Shown: positions 26,236 to 36,210, counted from the first letter of the stretch. The stretch: 64,000 bases of DNA from an uncultured Opitutia bacterium (GCA_945957395.1 CAMFKE010000004.1:272932-336931); one strand, 5' to 3'. Numbers and translations are program-made. Notes: generated from the letters alone by a model not told the origin.

Positions 26236-26711
26236 GGGCGTGCGGGTTCCGGGGTGAGGAAGCCCGAGAAAGGCTCGGCGCGGAATCGGCGCACCGTGTC
26301 TCCGGTGGTGAGCTCGACGAGCACGGGGCGGTGGTGCCCGTCGGGCGAAAACTCCACACGCGGGGAGCCCGGGTCGGCGGCGTCGTGGCGTTCGACGCTC
26401 GGGTCGAGGAAGCGCAGTCGGGTTTTGCCCGGAGAGCCGCACGGGGATTGTTTTATGATGTCGCCGGAATCCGAATACACCATTAGTTTGGATTCCGTCG
26501 CGTCGAAGCGCAGCGCCGTGCGTCGTCCGCTTGCGGCGGCTTCCCTCATCGCCTCGCGAAAGGCGCCCCGCAACGCCGCCTCGGGCGACTCGGCGCGCAG
26601 GGCGGGGAGCAGGGCGTCGTGGTTGGACGCCACGATGCCTGCGATCAGCGCGAAGAGCGCGAGCACCGCGAGCGTCTCGAACAGGGTGAAGGCGGCGCGA
26701 GGGCGGCGCAT
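26232..26711 (-). CDS. gspH: Type II secretion minor pseudopilin GspH
   Basis: 159 residues with prepilin motif RRPRAAFTLFETLAVLALFA and a GspH-like domain (AFREAMREAAASGRRTALRF, then DATESKLMVYSD). The position between gspG and gspI is canonical. It starts 21 bases after the gspG stop. Confidence 0.82.
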   Translation of the reverse strand: MRRPRAAFTLFETLAVLALFALIAGIVASNHDALLPALRAESPEAALRGAFREAMREAAASGRRTALRFDATESKLMVYSDSGDIIKQSPCGSPGKTRLRFLDPSVERHDAADPGSPRVEFSPDGHHRPVLVELTTGDTVRRFRAEPFSGFLTPEPARP

Positions 26712-26732
26712 GGGGCCGGCTCCGGCGTCGGG

Positions 26733-27176
26733 TTACTTTGCGGGCGCGGCGGGCGGCGGGGCTTCGTCCCAGTTGCCGATGTCGTCGGAGGTGCCTTCCT
26801 TGCCGTCGGGGCCGAAGCTCCAGAGATCGTACGAGTACGGGCGCTTCACTCCCGGGCAGCGGTACTGGTAGGGGTGGCCCCACGGGTCGTTGAGCGCCTC
26901 ATTGTTGCGAACCAGCGGTTCGACGACGCCCTTGTCGGGGATGGCGTGACGCAGGATGACCAGCCCCTGTTCGGTCGTCGGGTAGTCGCCCATGGCCACC
27001 TTGTAGGCCAGCAGCGGCGCCGAGAAGCTGTTGTTCACCGCCGTCTTCGCCAGCTTCACCTTGCCCGCTCCCATGACGCCTTCGAGCCTGCTGACAAGCA
27101 GCCCGACCACGAGGCCTATGAGCACGATGACGGCGAGGATTTCGAAAAGCGTGAATGCGCGACGGATGCGGGACAT
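26733..27176 (-). CDS. gspG: Type II secretion major pseudopilin GspG
   Basis: 147 residues from ATG 27176. The prepilin motif RRAFTLFEILAVIVLIGLVV is followed by the GspG body (YKVAMGDYPTTEQGLVILRH, LNDPWGHPYQYRCPG) and the calcium-site loop LWSFGPDGKEGTSDDIGNW. GspG is the main subunit of the pseudopilus piston. A Pro/Ala tail ends the protein. The short DoxX-like gene is divergent, 102 bases away. Confidence 0.93.
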   Translation of the reverse strand: MSRIRRAFTLFEILAVIVLIGLVVGLLVSRLEGVMGAGKVKLAKTAVNNSFSAPLLAYKVAMGDYPTTEQGLVILRHAIPDKGVVEPLVRNNEALNDPWGHPYQYRCPGVKRPYSYDLWSFGPDGKEGTSDDIGNWDEAPPPAAPAK

Positions 27177-27278
27177 GGGTGCGGCATAGGATGGAGGCGG
27201 GCCCGGGGCGCAAAAACAAAATGCGACGGCGATGTTTTTGGGCGTGCGCGGCGCGGGTGCTGCGGTATCTCGCCGCGC

Positions 27279-27770
27279 ATGCGAATGCAGCAAATTTTGA
27301 ATCGCGCATGGCGCTCCCCTTGGTGCGGGCGGGTCGCCCTGCTTCTGCTTGCCGTCCTTTTCCTTTGGGCGGGCGTCGCGAAGCTCACGCATCGCGAGGA
27401 CTTTTTCAATTCGGTGGCGAACTACCACCTGTTGCCGGTCAACGCCGCATATCACCTCGCGGTGTTGATTCCACGGGTGGAGATTGTCGTGGCCCTGCTG
27501 CTGCTGACGCCGCTGAGGCTTGCCCGGTGGCTCGGTCTGCTCTCCTACTTTGCGCTTCTGGTGGTCTTTACGGGCGGGCTTGTGTCCCTGTGGGCCAGGG
27601 GGATGCATGTCGGTTGCGGATGTTTCGGCGGCACCGGCGACAGTCACCCGGCTTGGTCGGTCCTGCGCAATGTCGGGTTGCTGGCGCTCGTCGTGCTGGC
27701 CGCTTCCCAGCTTCGGCGGGGACGCCGTGCTCCGGCGAGGCCCGAGGTCGGCGAACTCGCGGCCGGTTGA
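27279..27770 (+). CDS. DoxX/MauE-family integral membrane protein
   Basis: 163 residues with four hydrophobic segments. The first ends in LFLWAGVAKLTHREDFFNSV, typical of DoxX/MauE proteins. A loop GMHVGCGCFGGTGDSHPAW followed by RNVGLLALVV is the MauE-type Cys motif, often linked to redox or disulfide handling in the envelope. ATG 27279 is chosen, with a second ATG two codons on. It is the only plus-strand gene inside the secretion operon, between gspG and gspF. A role in disulfide formation of secreted substrates is speculative. Confidence 0.75.
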   Translation: MRMQQILNRAWRSPWCGRVALLLLAVLFLWAGVAKLTHREDFFNSVANYHLLPVNAAYHLAVLIPRVEIVVALLLLTPLRLARWLGLLSYFALLVVFTGGLVSLWARGMHVGCGCFGGTGDSHPAWSVLRNVGLLALVVLAASQLRRGRRAPARPEVGELAAG

Positions 27771-27879
27771 TATGATCGTCGTGCGCTGAGCAGTTTCGGG
27801 GGCGGTTGGAGCCGGATCTGTAGCGGGCCGCGTCTTGGCCGCCCGCATCCCGGGCTTGGCGTTCATCGCCAATCGGGCG

Positions 27880-29121
27880 TCACCCTGAAATCATGCCCTG
27901 GCTGACCTGGAGCACGGAAAGAACGACGGATACGAGGCAGAAGAACACGATGGCGAACGCCGTGCCGAGGAAGATGGCCGAAAGCGTGTTCACCAGCCGG
28001 CGCAGGGCGGCGTCGAGCTCGCCGAAGTGCGACTTGCCGATTTCCTCAAAGCCGGCGTGCAGTGTGCCGGTGGATTCGTTTACCGTAAGGATGTCCAGGT
28101 CGGCCTCGTCCAGCAGGCCCTGCCGACGGAACGCGGCGGAGAAGGAGACGCCCTCGTTGATCTGCGTGCGCGCCTCCGCCAGCCGCTGCCGGATCATTTC
28201 ATTGGACACGGGTTTCTCCGCCAGTCGCAACGCCTCGGTGGCCGAAATTCCCGAGGCCAGCAGCGTGCCGAGCAGCCCGCTGAAGCCCGAGGTCTCGGCA
28301 TGTCGCACAATCGGGCCGGCCAGCGGAAGTCGCAGTAGCAGCGCGTCCGTTTTGCGCCGGCCTGCCGGCGTGTTCCGCATGGTTTTCATGCGCGCCACGG
28401 CGATGGCTGCGGCCAGAGCGAAAAGGGGGAGTCCGTAGACGGTGCTCCGGGCTATGGTGATCAGCGCGTACGAGGCGCCGCTGAACTCCGCGTTGAGCGC
28501 CTGCATCATGCTCTCCAACTTGGGTAGCAGATTGAATACGAATAGCGCGATGGTCACCCCGGCCAGACCGCAGACCAGGGTGGGGTAGGCCAGTGCGGCG
28601 GTGAGCTTCTTGCGCAACTCCTCCCTTGCGGCTTGCAGTGCCAGCAGTCGCGTGATTGCGGCCGCAAGCGTGCCGGTGGATTCGCCCGCCTCGATGAGGC
28701 CGGCCTCCCCGGGCTCGAAAACATCGGGAAATCTGCGCACCGATTCGGCCAGTGTGCGACCTTCGGACAGGTCTCGCCAGATCTCCTCGGACAGCCTTTT
28801 CAGCGCCGGGTCTCCCGAGCGCGTCGCGAGCAGCCTCACCGCGTCGCCCGGAGGCAGCCCTCCCGCCGTCAGCCTCTCCAGCTTTTGGAAAAACTTGCGC
28901 GACACCGGGTGCGCCCCGAGGGCGGGGCGCTTCCCCAGCTGCACCCGCGCTGTCGCCTTGGTTTCGCGCATCGCAGGCGCCTCGTCCCCTTCATGCACCG
29001 CCAGTGGCGACACGCCTTGCTCGCGCAGCGTCCTGAGCGCGGCGCGCCTGTCGGGGGCGTCGACCGTGCCGGAGACGGAGGCGCCGGATTTGTCGAGGGC
29101 GCGATAGGTGAAGCGGGGCAT
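27880..29121 (-). CDS. gspF: Type II secretion inner-membrane platform protein GspF
   Basis: 413 residues, the usual GspF length. It opens with MPRFTYRALDKSGASVSGTV, has the two repeated cytoplasmic GspF domains (VSRKFFQKLERLTAGGLPPG and RHAETSGFSGLLGTLLASGI) and three membrane segments, the last at the C-terminus (AIFLGTAFAIVFFCLVSVVL). It anchors the GspE ATPase to the platform. 216 bases separate it from gspE upstream. Confidence 0.93.
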   Translation of the reverse strand: MPRFTYRALDKSGASVSGTVDAPDRRAALRTLREQGVSPLAVHEGDEAPAMRETKATARVQLGKRPALGAHPVSRKFFQKLERLTAGGLPPGDAVRLLATRSGDPALKRLSEEIWRDLSEGRTLAESVRRFPDVFEPGEAGLIEAGESTGTLAAAITRLLALQAAREELRKKLTAALAYPTLVCGLAGVTIALFVFNLLPKLESMMQALNAEFSGASYALITIARSTVYGLPLFALAAAIAVARMKTMRNTPAGRRKTDALLLRLPLAGPIVRHAETSGFSGLLGTLLASGISATEALRLAEKPVSNEMIRQRLAEARTQINEGVSFSAAFRRQGLLDEADLDILTVNESTGTLHAGFEEIGKSHFGELDAALRRLVNTLSAIFLGTAFAIVFFCLVSVVLSVLQVSQGMISG

Positions 29122-29337
29122 GGGGGGCGTGACGGCGTGGCCGCCGAAGAGTGAGGTGAGACGTGTGGAAGGTGAGGTGTGGGCCAGGGGAGGGGGGGCA
29201 GGGGGCGTGGTGTTTTGGGAAACGGTTTCGGCGCGTCCTGATTCCCGCTCGTTTTCATCCTGCTGACTCGACCTGGTACCCGTGGCAACAGTCCGTTCGG
29301 GACGCGGATCGAACGCGAAATCGTCCCGTCCGGCGCG

Positions 29338-30963
29338 TCACTCCTCCTCGCCCATGGCGTTGGCCAGCGCTTCCTGCAGTCCGGTCAGCCCGCGCGTGGT
29401 CTGAAGCCAGGCGCACTGTTGCAGGGTTCGCATGCCGTCCTCCCGTGCCTGCCGGCGCAGTTCGCGCGCCGACTGGCGGGCGACGATAAGCCGGTGCAGC
29501 GATTCGTTGACGGGCAGGAACTCGAACACGCCCACGCGGCCTTTGTATCCGGTTTTCCGGCACCTGTCGCATCCCGCCCCGTGCATGATTCCCGAGGCTC
29601 CGGAGAGGTCCGTCACGCCCAGTTCTCTCGCCGCCGCTTCCAGGGCAAGTGGCTCGATGTTGGCCGGGGTGAGGCAGCTGCGGCACAGCCGCCGCACCAG
29701 TCGTTGGGCGATGACGAGCTCGACGGACGAGGCGATAAGGAAGGGCTCCACCCCCATGTCGGTCAGTCGCGTCACCGCTCCAGCGGCGTCATTGGTGTGC
29801 AGGGTGCTCAGCACGAGGTGGCCGGTCAGCGAGGCGCGGATGGCGATGTCGGCCGTCTCTCGGTCGCGGATTTCGCCGACCATGATGACATCGGGATCCT
29901 GGCGCAGCACGCTGCGCAGCACGGCGGCGAAATTCAGCCCGATCTCGGCGTGCACCTGGGTCTGGTTGGCCTCCGCGATTTCGTATTCCACGGGGTCCTC
30001 GACTGTCATGAGCCTCAGCTCCGGTCGCGCCACGGCGCGCAGGCAGGCCGCCAGCGTGGTGGATTTTCCCGAGCCGGTCGGGCCGGTCACCAGGATGATG
30101 CCATGCGGACGCGCCAGCTGGCGTTCCAGCAGCGCGCGCTCCTCGTGGGGCAGTCCCAGTTCGGCGAGCGGGATGGGGCGCGTGTTTTCGCCGAGCAGGC
30201 GAAGGCTCACGCTTTCACCGTGCAGTGTGGGCAGCGTGGATACGCGGATGTCGATTTCGGTCGATCCCTGCTTGTACCGGATTCGGCCGTCCTGCGGCCG
30301 GCGCCGCTCGGCGATGTTGAGGCGCGCCATGATCTTGAGTCGCGAGACCACGGCCGCCCGGTGCTTCGCCAGGTTGGCCGGCGTGGCGACCGTCACCAGC
30401 TCGCCGTCGATGCGGTGGCGGATGAGCAGGGCGTCCTTCTTGGATTCCACATGGATGTCGGTCGCGCGTTCCGCGCTCGCTTTGGCGATCACCTCGTTGA
30501 CGAAGCGGATGACGGCGGCCTCCTCGTCCTCCGGCTCGCCTGCAGCGGACTCGGCTTCCTCGCCGGCATCACGCTCGTCTAGGCTTCCCGCTCCCACGCC
30601 ATAGAGCTTTTCAAGCAGCGCGACCACGGTTTCCGGCGCCGTGAGGTGCCATCGTGCGCGCAGACCCGTGGCGGCGAATATCCAGGAGTCCATCGCCGGC
30701 TCGGGCGGCCAGCTGGTGGCCAGCGCCAGTTCGTCCGGGGCGGTCCCTTCGAGCTTCACCGGGGCGGCCGCATATTCCTGCGCCAGGCGCGCCGGCAGTT
30801 TTGCGGCATCGTCGGCCACGGGCGAAGGCAGCCATGGCAGCTCATGAGTCAGGGCCAGTCGCCGCGCCGTATCGGAGGGGGATTCCCCCGTGGTTTCAGC
30901 GAGTGCGCCGCAGCGCGCGATGCGCGGAAGGCTGTGGAGTTCTGGGGACGTGGGCGACGACAT
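29338..30963 (-). CDS. gspE: Type II secretion ATPase GspE
   Basis: 541 residues from ATG 30963; the frame is open to 31239, but that extension is Pro/Arg-rich and not conserved-looking. Walker A is GPTGSGKSTT, followed by the Asp box and Walker B/His region (VIMVGEIRDRETADIAIRAS, TGHLVLSTLHTNDA). A zinc site of paired Cys (CRSC...CDRCRKTGYKGR) is typical of GspE. It powers pseudopilus growth from the cytoplasm and is the first gene of the operon. RHS copy 2 lies immediately upstream in divergent orientation. Confidence 0.95.
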   Translation of the reverse strand: MSSPTSPELHSLPRIARCGALAETTGESPSDTARRLALTHELPWLPSPVADDAAKLPARLAQEYAAAPVKLEGTAPDELALATSWPPEPAMDSWIFAATGLRARWHLTAPETVVALLEKLYGVGAGSLDERDAGEEAESAAGEPEDEEAAVIRFVNEVIAKASAERATDIHVESKKDALLIRHRIDGELVTVATPANLAKHRAAVVSRLKIMARLNIAERRRPQDGRIRYKQGSTEIDIRVSTLPTLHGESVSLRLLGENTRPIPLAELGLPHEERALLERQLARPHGIILVTGPTGSGKSTTLAACLRAVARPELRLMTVEDPVEYEIAEANQTQVHAEIGLNFAAVLRSVLRQDPDVIMVGEIRDRETADIAIRASLTGHLVLSTLHTNDAAGAVTRLTDMGVEPFLIASSVELVIAQRLVRRLCRSCLTPANIEPLALEAAARELGVTDLSGASGIMHGAGCDRCRKTGYKGRVGVFEFLPVNESLHRLIVARQSARELRRQAREDGMRTLQQCAWLQTTRGLTGLQEALANAMGEEE

Positions 30964-31403
30964 GCGCGGGTGGAATCTGCGCCGGGGGGTATTTCCGGGT
31001 CTTGATGATTTTCCAAGACAAATGGGGCGCGTTGTTGCGGGCGTGCGGGGCCATCTGGCGTTGCAGAGCGCTTGGCCCTGATGCGATAAGGCTTTGAGCT
31101 CGTCGCCGGTGCTATTGGATTTTGGATACACTCCGGGGCGCCGGGGATGTTTTTGGGTTTTTAAAGCAGGTGCATTGCGGGGGGGGGGGATTTGCGATGG
31201 CTTCGGGTAGATTTGTGCCTCCGGGGTGTTTTTACTCATTATGCGGCAGTTATTTTATCCTTGCCGCAAATTCCTGATATTAAGTGGTTTCTGCTACGGT
31301 TTGGTGGTTGGCCTTATTTTTGCCCAGGTGTTTTGCGAAATTTTTAATTGTCGGACTCCGGGCGGTTCCCGATGCGCATGGGGCGAATTTAAAAAACTCC
31401 TCC
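30964..31403. promoter_or_regulatory. Divergent region between gspE and RHS module copy 2
   Basis: 440 bases without a supported gene. The left part should hold the gspE promoter. The right about 95 bases (TTTTTGCCC near 31318 to the ATG at 31404) repeat the leader of copy 1. A run of ten G lies near 31180. I cannot name promoter boxes with confidence. Confidence 0.45.
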
Positions 31404-32294
31404 ATGTCGACCCCTCATAGCAATGCTCCCCGGCCGCGCCGGGCGCGTATCAACCCCGGTGTGGCAGCCGCGCTGGCGCTGGCGCTGATCGCCGGCCTCG
31501 GCGTCTGGTACTTCACGCGCGGCACGGTCGCCAAGGCGCCCGTGGCGCTCAAGGACTTGCCGAAGGGGCGGCTGCTCTCCGCCGAGCCGGTCAAGGGCTA
31601 TGAGCCCGTGTTCACCGCAGAGGAGTCCAAGCTCCTGCACGACGGCCCTGACGGCAACGACAAGGAATCGGTCAAAAAGTACCTGTTGGCTAAGGCGAAG
31701 CTGGAGGAGGATCCGCTAACGCGCAAGCAACTGGAGCAGGAAGCCATCGTGCTCACCGACGGCTACGGCAGCACGCCCGCCATCACGGCGGACAATCCCC
31801 AGGTGCGCTCGGTCATCGATGCGCTCAAAAGCGGCAAGCACCCCGAGCGGCTCAACCCGCTCATCGCGCCCAAGCCCTTCGATGCCGTCGCCTACAAGGC
31901 CGACCCGAAGGCCTACCTGGACGTCGCCGAGCCCGGCCGCGTGTTCCAGTCCAAGCCCGCTGCGCCCGGTGTGGCGCGCATCGAGCCGGTCTCCCCGTAC
32001 TTCCAGGACGTGAAGCAGGGTGAGTCCATCGAACTGGCTGTGAAGGCCGCTCCCGGCTTCCCGGTCACCTTCACCTCCTTCGACTGCGGCGCGTTCGGCA
32101 ACGGCCTGACCACGCAGACCGTCGAGGCCGACGCCGCCGGCGTGGCTCGCGTAAAATTCCTGGGCATGCCCGGCACCGTCCTCGAAACCAACATCCTCGC
32201 CGCATCCCCCGTGACCTCCGGTCAGGCCCGCTTCAAGGCCAACACTCTCGTCTACGCCGACGGCAAGCAAATAGCAAATAACGTAAACAAGTAA
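31404..32294 (+). CDS. Membrane-anchored beta-rich protein heading RHS module, copy 2
   Basis: 296 residues, nearly identical to the protein at 13545-14426: the same membrane helix (ALALALIAGLGVWYFTRGTV) and the same C-terminal Ig-like strands. The main differences are a few substitutions (for example IDALKSGK for IEALKDGK) and the C-terminal ending QIANNVNK in place of QVAAK. The close identity, in contrast to the divergent start of the next gene, suggests recent duplication or gene conversion. Confidence 0.75.
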   Translation: MSTPHSNAPRPRRARINPGVAAALALALIAGLGVWYFTRGTVAKAPVALKDLPKGRLLSAEPVKGYEPVFTAEESKLLHDGPDGNDKESVKKYLLAKAKLEEDPLTRKQLEQEAIVLTDGYGSTPAITADNPQVRSVIDALKSGKHPERLNPLIAPKPFDAVAYKADPKAYLDVAEPGRVFQSKPAAPGVARIEPVSPYFQDVKQGESIELAVKAAPGFPVTFTSFDCGAFGNGLTTQTVEADAAGVARVKFLGMPGTVLETNILAASPVTSGQARFKANTLVYADGKQIANNVNK

Positions 32295-32312
32295 ACTTTG
32301 GTTTTTTCCTTC

Positions 32313-35300
32313 ATGAATACGCGACGTCTTAATCTTCTTCTTTCCGCAATAGCAGTCTGCCAATTTGGCGCCGGTCGCCTTGCGGCTGACCCTGCTGATG
32401 ATCCGCATCATCAATGTGCCAACTGCCAGCCTGGCGGAGGGGGTGGTGTTACGGAAGAGCCCTGCGAAGACCAAGATGATCCCAATAGTAGTAGTGATGG
32501 CGAGGGCGGGGGAGATGGAGGGAATTATCCTAGCTCTGGCCGCGGTGGATCGTCTGGCTCAGGTCCTAGTGGTATTTCTGATAGCAGCGGGGCTGGTTCA
32601 AGAGTTGATTTGTTTACCATGAATCATAGGCATGCTGCTTATGATTACAAGCCCGTTCGCGGCACAACTGCCCTGCTCGGTTCGGGCAGCGGATGTGGTA
32701 GTTGCACTGATTCTGTTTCGGGGCGTACGTATGGTGAGGAGTTTGCGCAAGTGAGCATGAAGAGAATTCATAGCATGCGCCAGATGACTGAGCCATCTTC
32801 GTTCGGGCCAGGTGTTTTTTCGCAACATGATGTCACCCTTGGTGTTTTTGAGGTCGATGGCTTGACTTATATTGATTGCTTTAATCCGGCTTGGAAGGAT
32901 AAACGCAGGTACTCTCCTTCGGGGCTTTTATTTGAGGATCGTGTGTATAATTCCATTCGGGGGATGTACTTGCTTGATTCGAGTAATCGTCCTACGGTTT
33001 CCCGTGTAGCCGCAGTTCGAGCCGTCAGCATTGGAAAGGATGGTTCGCGTATGGAATTTGAACTTTTTAATGTCGGTCCAAATCTCACGGCAGGTCGACT
33101 TGTTCGAACCATATCCACTTCGGGGGTGGTTGCCAGGCAGTATGAATACCCGGTTAGGGTTAATGATGATGTTGCCGCTCCTGAGTCCAAGTATCGTCCA
33201 TTTAGAATTGTCGACTCCAATGGCGTTGAAATGCGCCTTAAGTATGTCAATTTGCCAAATGGCATGACGGTTCTTTCTGAATTTAATGTGGCAGGGGCAG
33301 GGCCTGTCCTTTATCGATACGACGAGATGGGTAATCTCTCTTTCGTAAAGTATCCTACGGGAGAGGTGTCTTCCTTCTCGCGAACGGTTGCTGGTAATTT
33401 CTTGGCTCTCGATTACAATGATGCCGGGGCTGTGAGTGTTAATAGGAATATGGTGGCTTATTATAGTAATAATATTGCTGCGGCTGCACTGGCTGAGGTT
33501 GCTGGTAGACTGTCAGTTTATAATCAGTCTTCAATGTTGGTGAGAAAAGTCTTAAGGGATGGCCAACCCGCTTTTTGGGCGGCTATTGGCGGAAATGGTA
33601 CGGGAAGCCCCATTCATCGGCGTGTTTTTGAGGCCGGTCGCTTGCGCTTTGTAGATGTTGCTGAATCAAGTCGGTACATCTCTTGGGGTATTGCAAGTGG
33701 CGGCTGGATTCCAGGCAATGCCTATGGCTCCATATATGCTGTAAAGGAGGCTTATGGGCACAAGAGCCCCTATTATTATTATGCCGCTAATCGTTCCGGG
33801 AGAAATCCTGTTGTTACTCACACCGATGGTACTGTGCATTTTTATAAGTATGATGGTGCCGGTTTTATGACTCAAGAGGTCGTTGGTGATAAGGTTCGTC
33901 GCCGTGTCAATGATCCACTTACCGGTAAGCCGAAAGTTGATGTGGATTTCTCAGGGCGAACTACCCTTGTTGAATACTCGACCTCCGGCAATCCTGTTTC
34001 GAAAAAGACAGGCTGGGTGTTTGATAGCTCGCTGGGTGCGGGAGCTCAAGTAAAGGGTCTTTCTTGCTCATATTATCCCGGCGTCACGGACATTTCCAAT
34101 TTGGATGCCACTTTGCCTAAAAGTGTTATTGCAGCTGATACGATTGCTTTAGGGCATGTTGTTGAGAATGCTGTAAGCAATTACTCGCTTCGATTTGATG
34201 GCTCCCTTGTGTTGAATTCCGATGGTGAGCGCACATTTTATTTAAAAGCCGATGATCGTGCTTCTCTTTTCATTGATGGACAGTTGGTGGTGAGTGCTGC
34301 GTATACGCAGGGTGTTCGAAGTGTTACGCTTAATCTGAGTGCAGGTGTACATGATTTTAGGGTGGATTATGCTCAGGTTGGTGGAGGACAGGGGCTCGAG
34401 CTTACCTGGTCCGGCCCGGAGACCACTACCGGTGGCGTGACTGCACGAACCATTCTTGATTCCAATTTCCTTACGCACAAAACCTTGCCCGATGAGCTTG
34501 TGAGGCGGGCAACTGATGCCGCTTCCGAGGAAAAATGGGAGTATCATCCGGATGGCGGCGCTCTTGCTGGGCTTGTCAGGCGTCATGTTGATGGAGCCGG
34601 CAAGGTTACTGAGTACTCTTATGATAACAATCGGCGCCTTGTTCAAATTGAGGAAACTGGCGACAATGGTTCATTGGTTGTTGTTCAGAAGAGGACTTAC
34701 GATGCTGTTGGTAATATACTTTCTGTTACGGACGCCATGGGGCGTACGACGAATCATGAGTATGATGCACGGAATCGTCTCATTTCTACCTCCTATGGCG
34801 ATGGTACGACTTCGACTAAGACCTATGGTACGGGTAGGGACGCCAACTTGGTTGTTGAGGTAAAGGATCGAAATGATGTCAGGGTTAAAACCGTGTACGA
34901 CTATGCGGGCAGAGTCATGGTTGTTGAAAAAGGCGTCAAGTTGGATTCCTATGGTGGCCCTGATTTAGGTTTGTCGCGTAAATCTTATGAGTATCGCGAA
35001 TATCCTACTCCTTCTAAAGAACCGGCTCGCATTACTATAGATGGTAAGCAGCGGACTTATGAGTATGATTATAAAGATGGTCGTGTTATTTCCGTTAGAA
35101 CGAAAAGTTCCGGTTCAAAAGTGCTCGAAGAGCGGACAACGTACTCTTCCTTTGAAAAGGTCTTTTGCCAAACGAGTTCAGATGGAAAAAGAACTTTCTA
35201 TGCCTACCGTGAGCCGGACAGGGAAATGGTGCGTCAAGTTACTGAGCTGCGCCCAAATGCTTGCGGAGAATCCCTCAAAGATAATGCTGCCGTCCTTGCG

Positions 35301-36206
35301 CTTTCGCGCGATTTTTCGCCGAATCCAGGCTATGCCATTACCGACTATGAAAAGGATTCAACCGGTCGCGTAATCCGTCTTACCGATCCCCTTGGTATTG
35401 TGACTTCCAGTGTCTATGATTCAAAGGGAAATGAGATTTCTCGCACGGAGGCGGTCGGACTTCCGGAGCAGCGGACTGTTACAATGAGCTACGACAGCGT
35501 CGGCCGTCTGCTTGCCCAGACCGACGCCCTGGGCCGCGTGACTCGTCGCGAGTACACCCCGGCTGGTCGCGTAAAGGCCGTGGTTTACCCGGATAACAGC
35601 CGTGAGGAGTTCACCTACTTCGACGACGGAAAGCTCGCCACCCGCAAGGACGCCGACGGCTTCACCTCCAAGCAGTTCTGGTCCTCCTGCTGCGGTCGCG
35701 ACGCCGGTTCCGCCAACGGACTCGGCGAAGGCACGCTGAAGTTCTCCGATGGCGAAGGCCGCGTGACCTACACCGTCCAGGTGAAGAATGTGGAAGCTGC
35801 CAAGGCCGCCCTTAACTTCGCCGGCGGCATCACGGTGCCGTCCGACGCCGTGGTCGGTGCGACTACCGCCAAGTACGATGCACGCGGCCGCCTCGCCGCC
35901 ACCACCAAGTGGCTCGTGGCGCCGTCCTCCGTGGACCCCAAGAACCCTCCCATCGCCACGGATGCGGCGCAAGGACTGACCACCACCTACGCGTACTTCG
36001 ACGACCTGAGCGATGCCCGTTTCGCCCCCGTGCTCGCGGAGCTCGCCAAGCAGTCCATCATCCTCACGGGCGGCTCAGCTGCTTTCGCAAATAACTCAGC
36101 TGCTACTGGGTCGGCTGTCGTGGTGACCAATCCCGCCGGCGAGTCCTCCTTCACCGTCACCGACGGTGCCGGCCGCACCGTCGCCTCGGGCGTCTTCAAC
36201 AAGTAA
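32313..36206 (+). CDS. RHS-A copy 2: secreted YD-repeat protein with PA14 domain, no RHS core
   Basis: 1297 residues from ATG 32313. Signal peptide LLLSAIAVCQFGAGRLAADP, Gly/Ser/Asp-rich low-complexity region, YD repeats, and a PA14-like domain near residues 584-715 (CSYYPGVTDISNLDAT, TFYLKADDRASLFIDGQLVV, LELTWSGPETT). It has no core and no toxin tip. The first about 1055 codons are distinctly AT-rich and diverged from copy 1. From about 35480 the sequence switches to GC-rich codons and becomes nearly identical to copy 1. This looks like a chimera of an acquired N-terminal part and a local C-terminal part. Confidence 0.88.
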   Translation: MNTRRLNLLLSAIAVCQFGAGRLAADPADDPHHQCANCQPGGGGGVTEEPCEDQDDPNSSSDGEGGGDGGNYPSSGRGGSSGSGPSGISDSSGAGSRVDLFTMNHRHAAYDYKPVRGTTALLGSGSGCGSCTDSVSGRTYGEEFAQVSMKRIHSMRQMTEPSSFGPGVFSQHDVTLGVFEVDGLTYIDCFNPAWKDKRRYSPSGLLFEDRVYNSIRGMYLLDSSNRPTVSRVAAVRAVSIGKDGSRMEFELFNVGPNLTAGRLVRTISTSGVVARQYEYPVRVNDDVAAPESKYRPFRIVDSNGVEMRLKYVNLPNGMTVLSEFNVAGAGPVLYRYDEMGNLSFVKYPTGEVSSFSRTVAGNFLALDYNDAGAVSVNRNMVAYYSNNIAAAALAEVAGRLSVYNQSSMLVRKVLRDGQPAFWAAIGGNGTGSPIHRRVFEAGRLRFVDVAESSRYISWGIASGGWIPGNAYGSIYAVKEAYGHKSPYYYYAANRSGRNPVVTHTDGTVHFYKYDGAGFMTQEVVGDKVRRRVNDPLTGKPKVDVDFSGRTTLVEYSTSGNPVSKKTGWVFDSSLGAGAQVKGLSCSYYPGVTDISNLDATLPKSVIAADTIALGHVVENAVSNYSLRFDGSLVLNSDGERTFYLKADDRASLFIDGQLVVSAAYTQGVRSVTLNLSAGVHDFRVDYAQVGGGQGLELTWSGPETTTGGVTARTILDSNFLTHKTLPDELVRRATDAASEEKWEYHPDGGALAGLVRRHVDGAGKVTEYSYDNNRRLVQIEETGDNGSLVVVQKRTYDAVGNILSVTDAMGRTTNHEYDARNRLISTSYGDGTTSTKTYGTGRDANLVVEVKDRNDVRVKTVYDYAGRVMVVEKGVKLDSYGGPDLGLSRKSYEYREYPTPSKEPARITIDGKQRTYEYDYKDGRVISVRTKSSGSKVLEERTTYSSFEKVFCQTSSDGKRTFYAYREPDREMVRQVTELRPNACGESLKDNAAVLALSRDFSPNPGYAITDYEKDSTGRVIRLTDPLGIVTSSVYDSKGNEISRTEAVGLPEQRTVTMSYDSVGRLLAQTDALGRVTRREYTPAGRVKAVVYPDNSREEFTYFDDGKLATRKDADGFTSKQFWSSCCGRDAGSANGLGEGTLKFSDGEGRVTYTVQVKNVEAAKAALNFAGGITVPSDAVVGATTAKYDARGRLAATTKWLVAPSSVDPKNPPIATDAAQGLTTTYAYFDDLSDARFAPVLAELAKQSIILTGGSAAFANNSAATGSAVVVTNPAGESSFTVTDGAGRTVASGVFNK

Positions 36207-36210
36207 AAAC

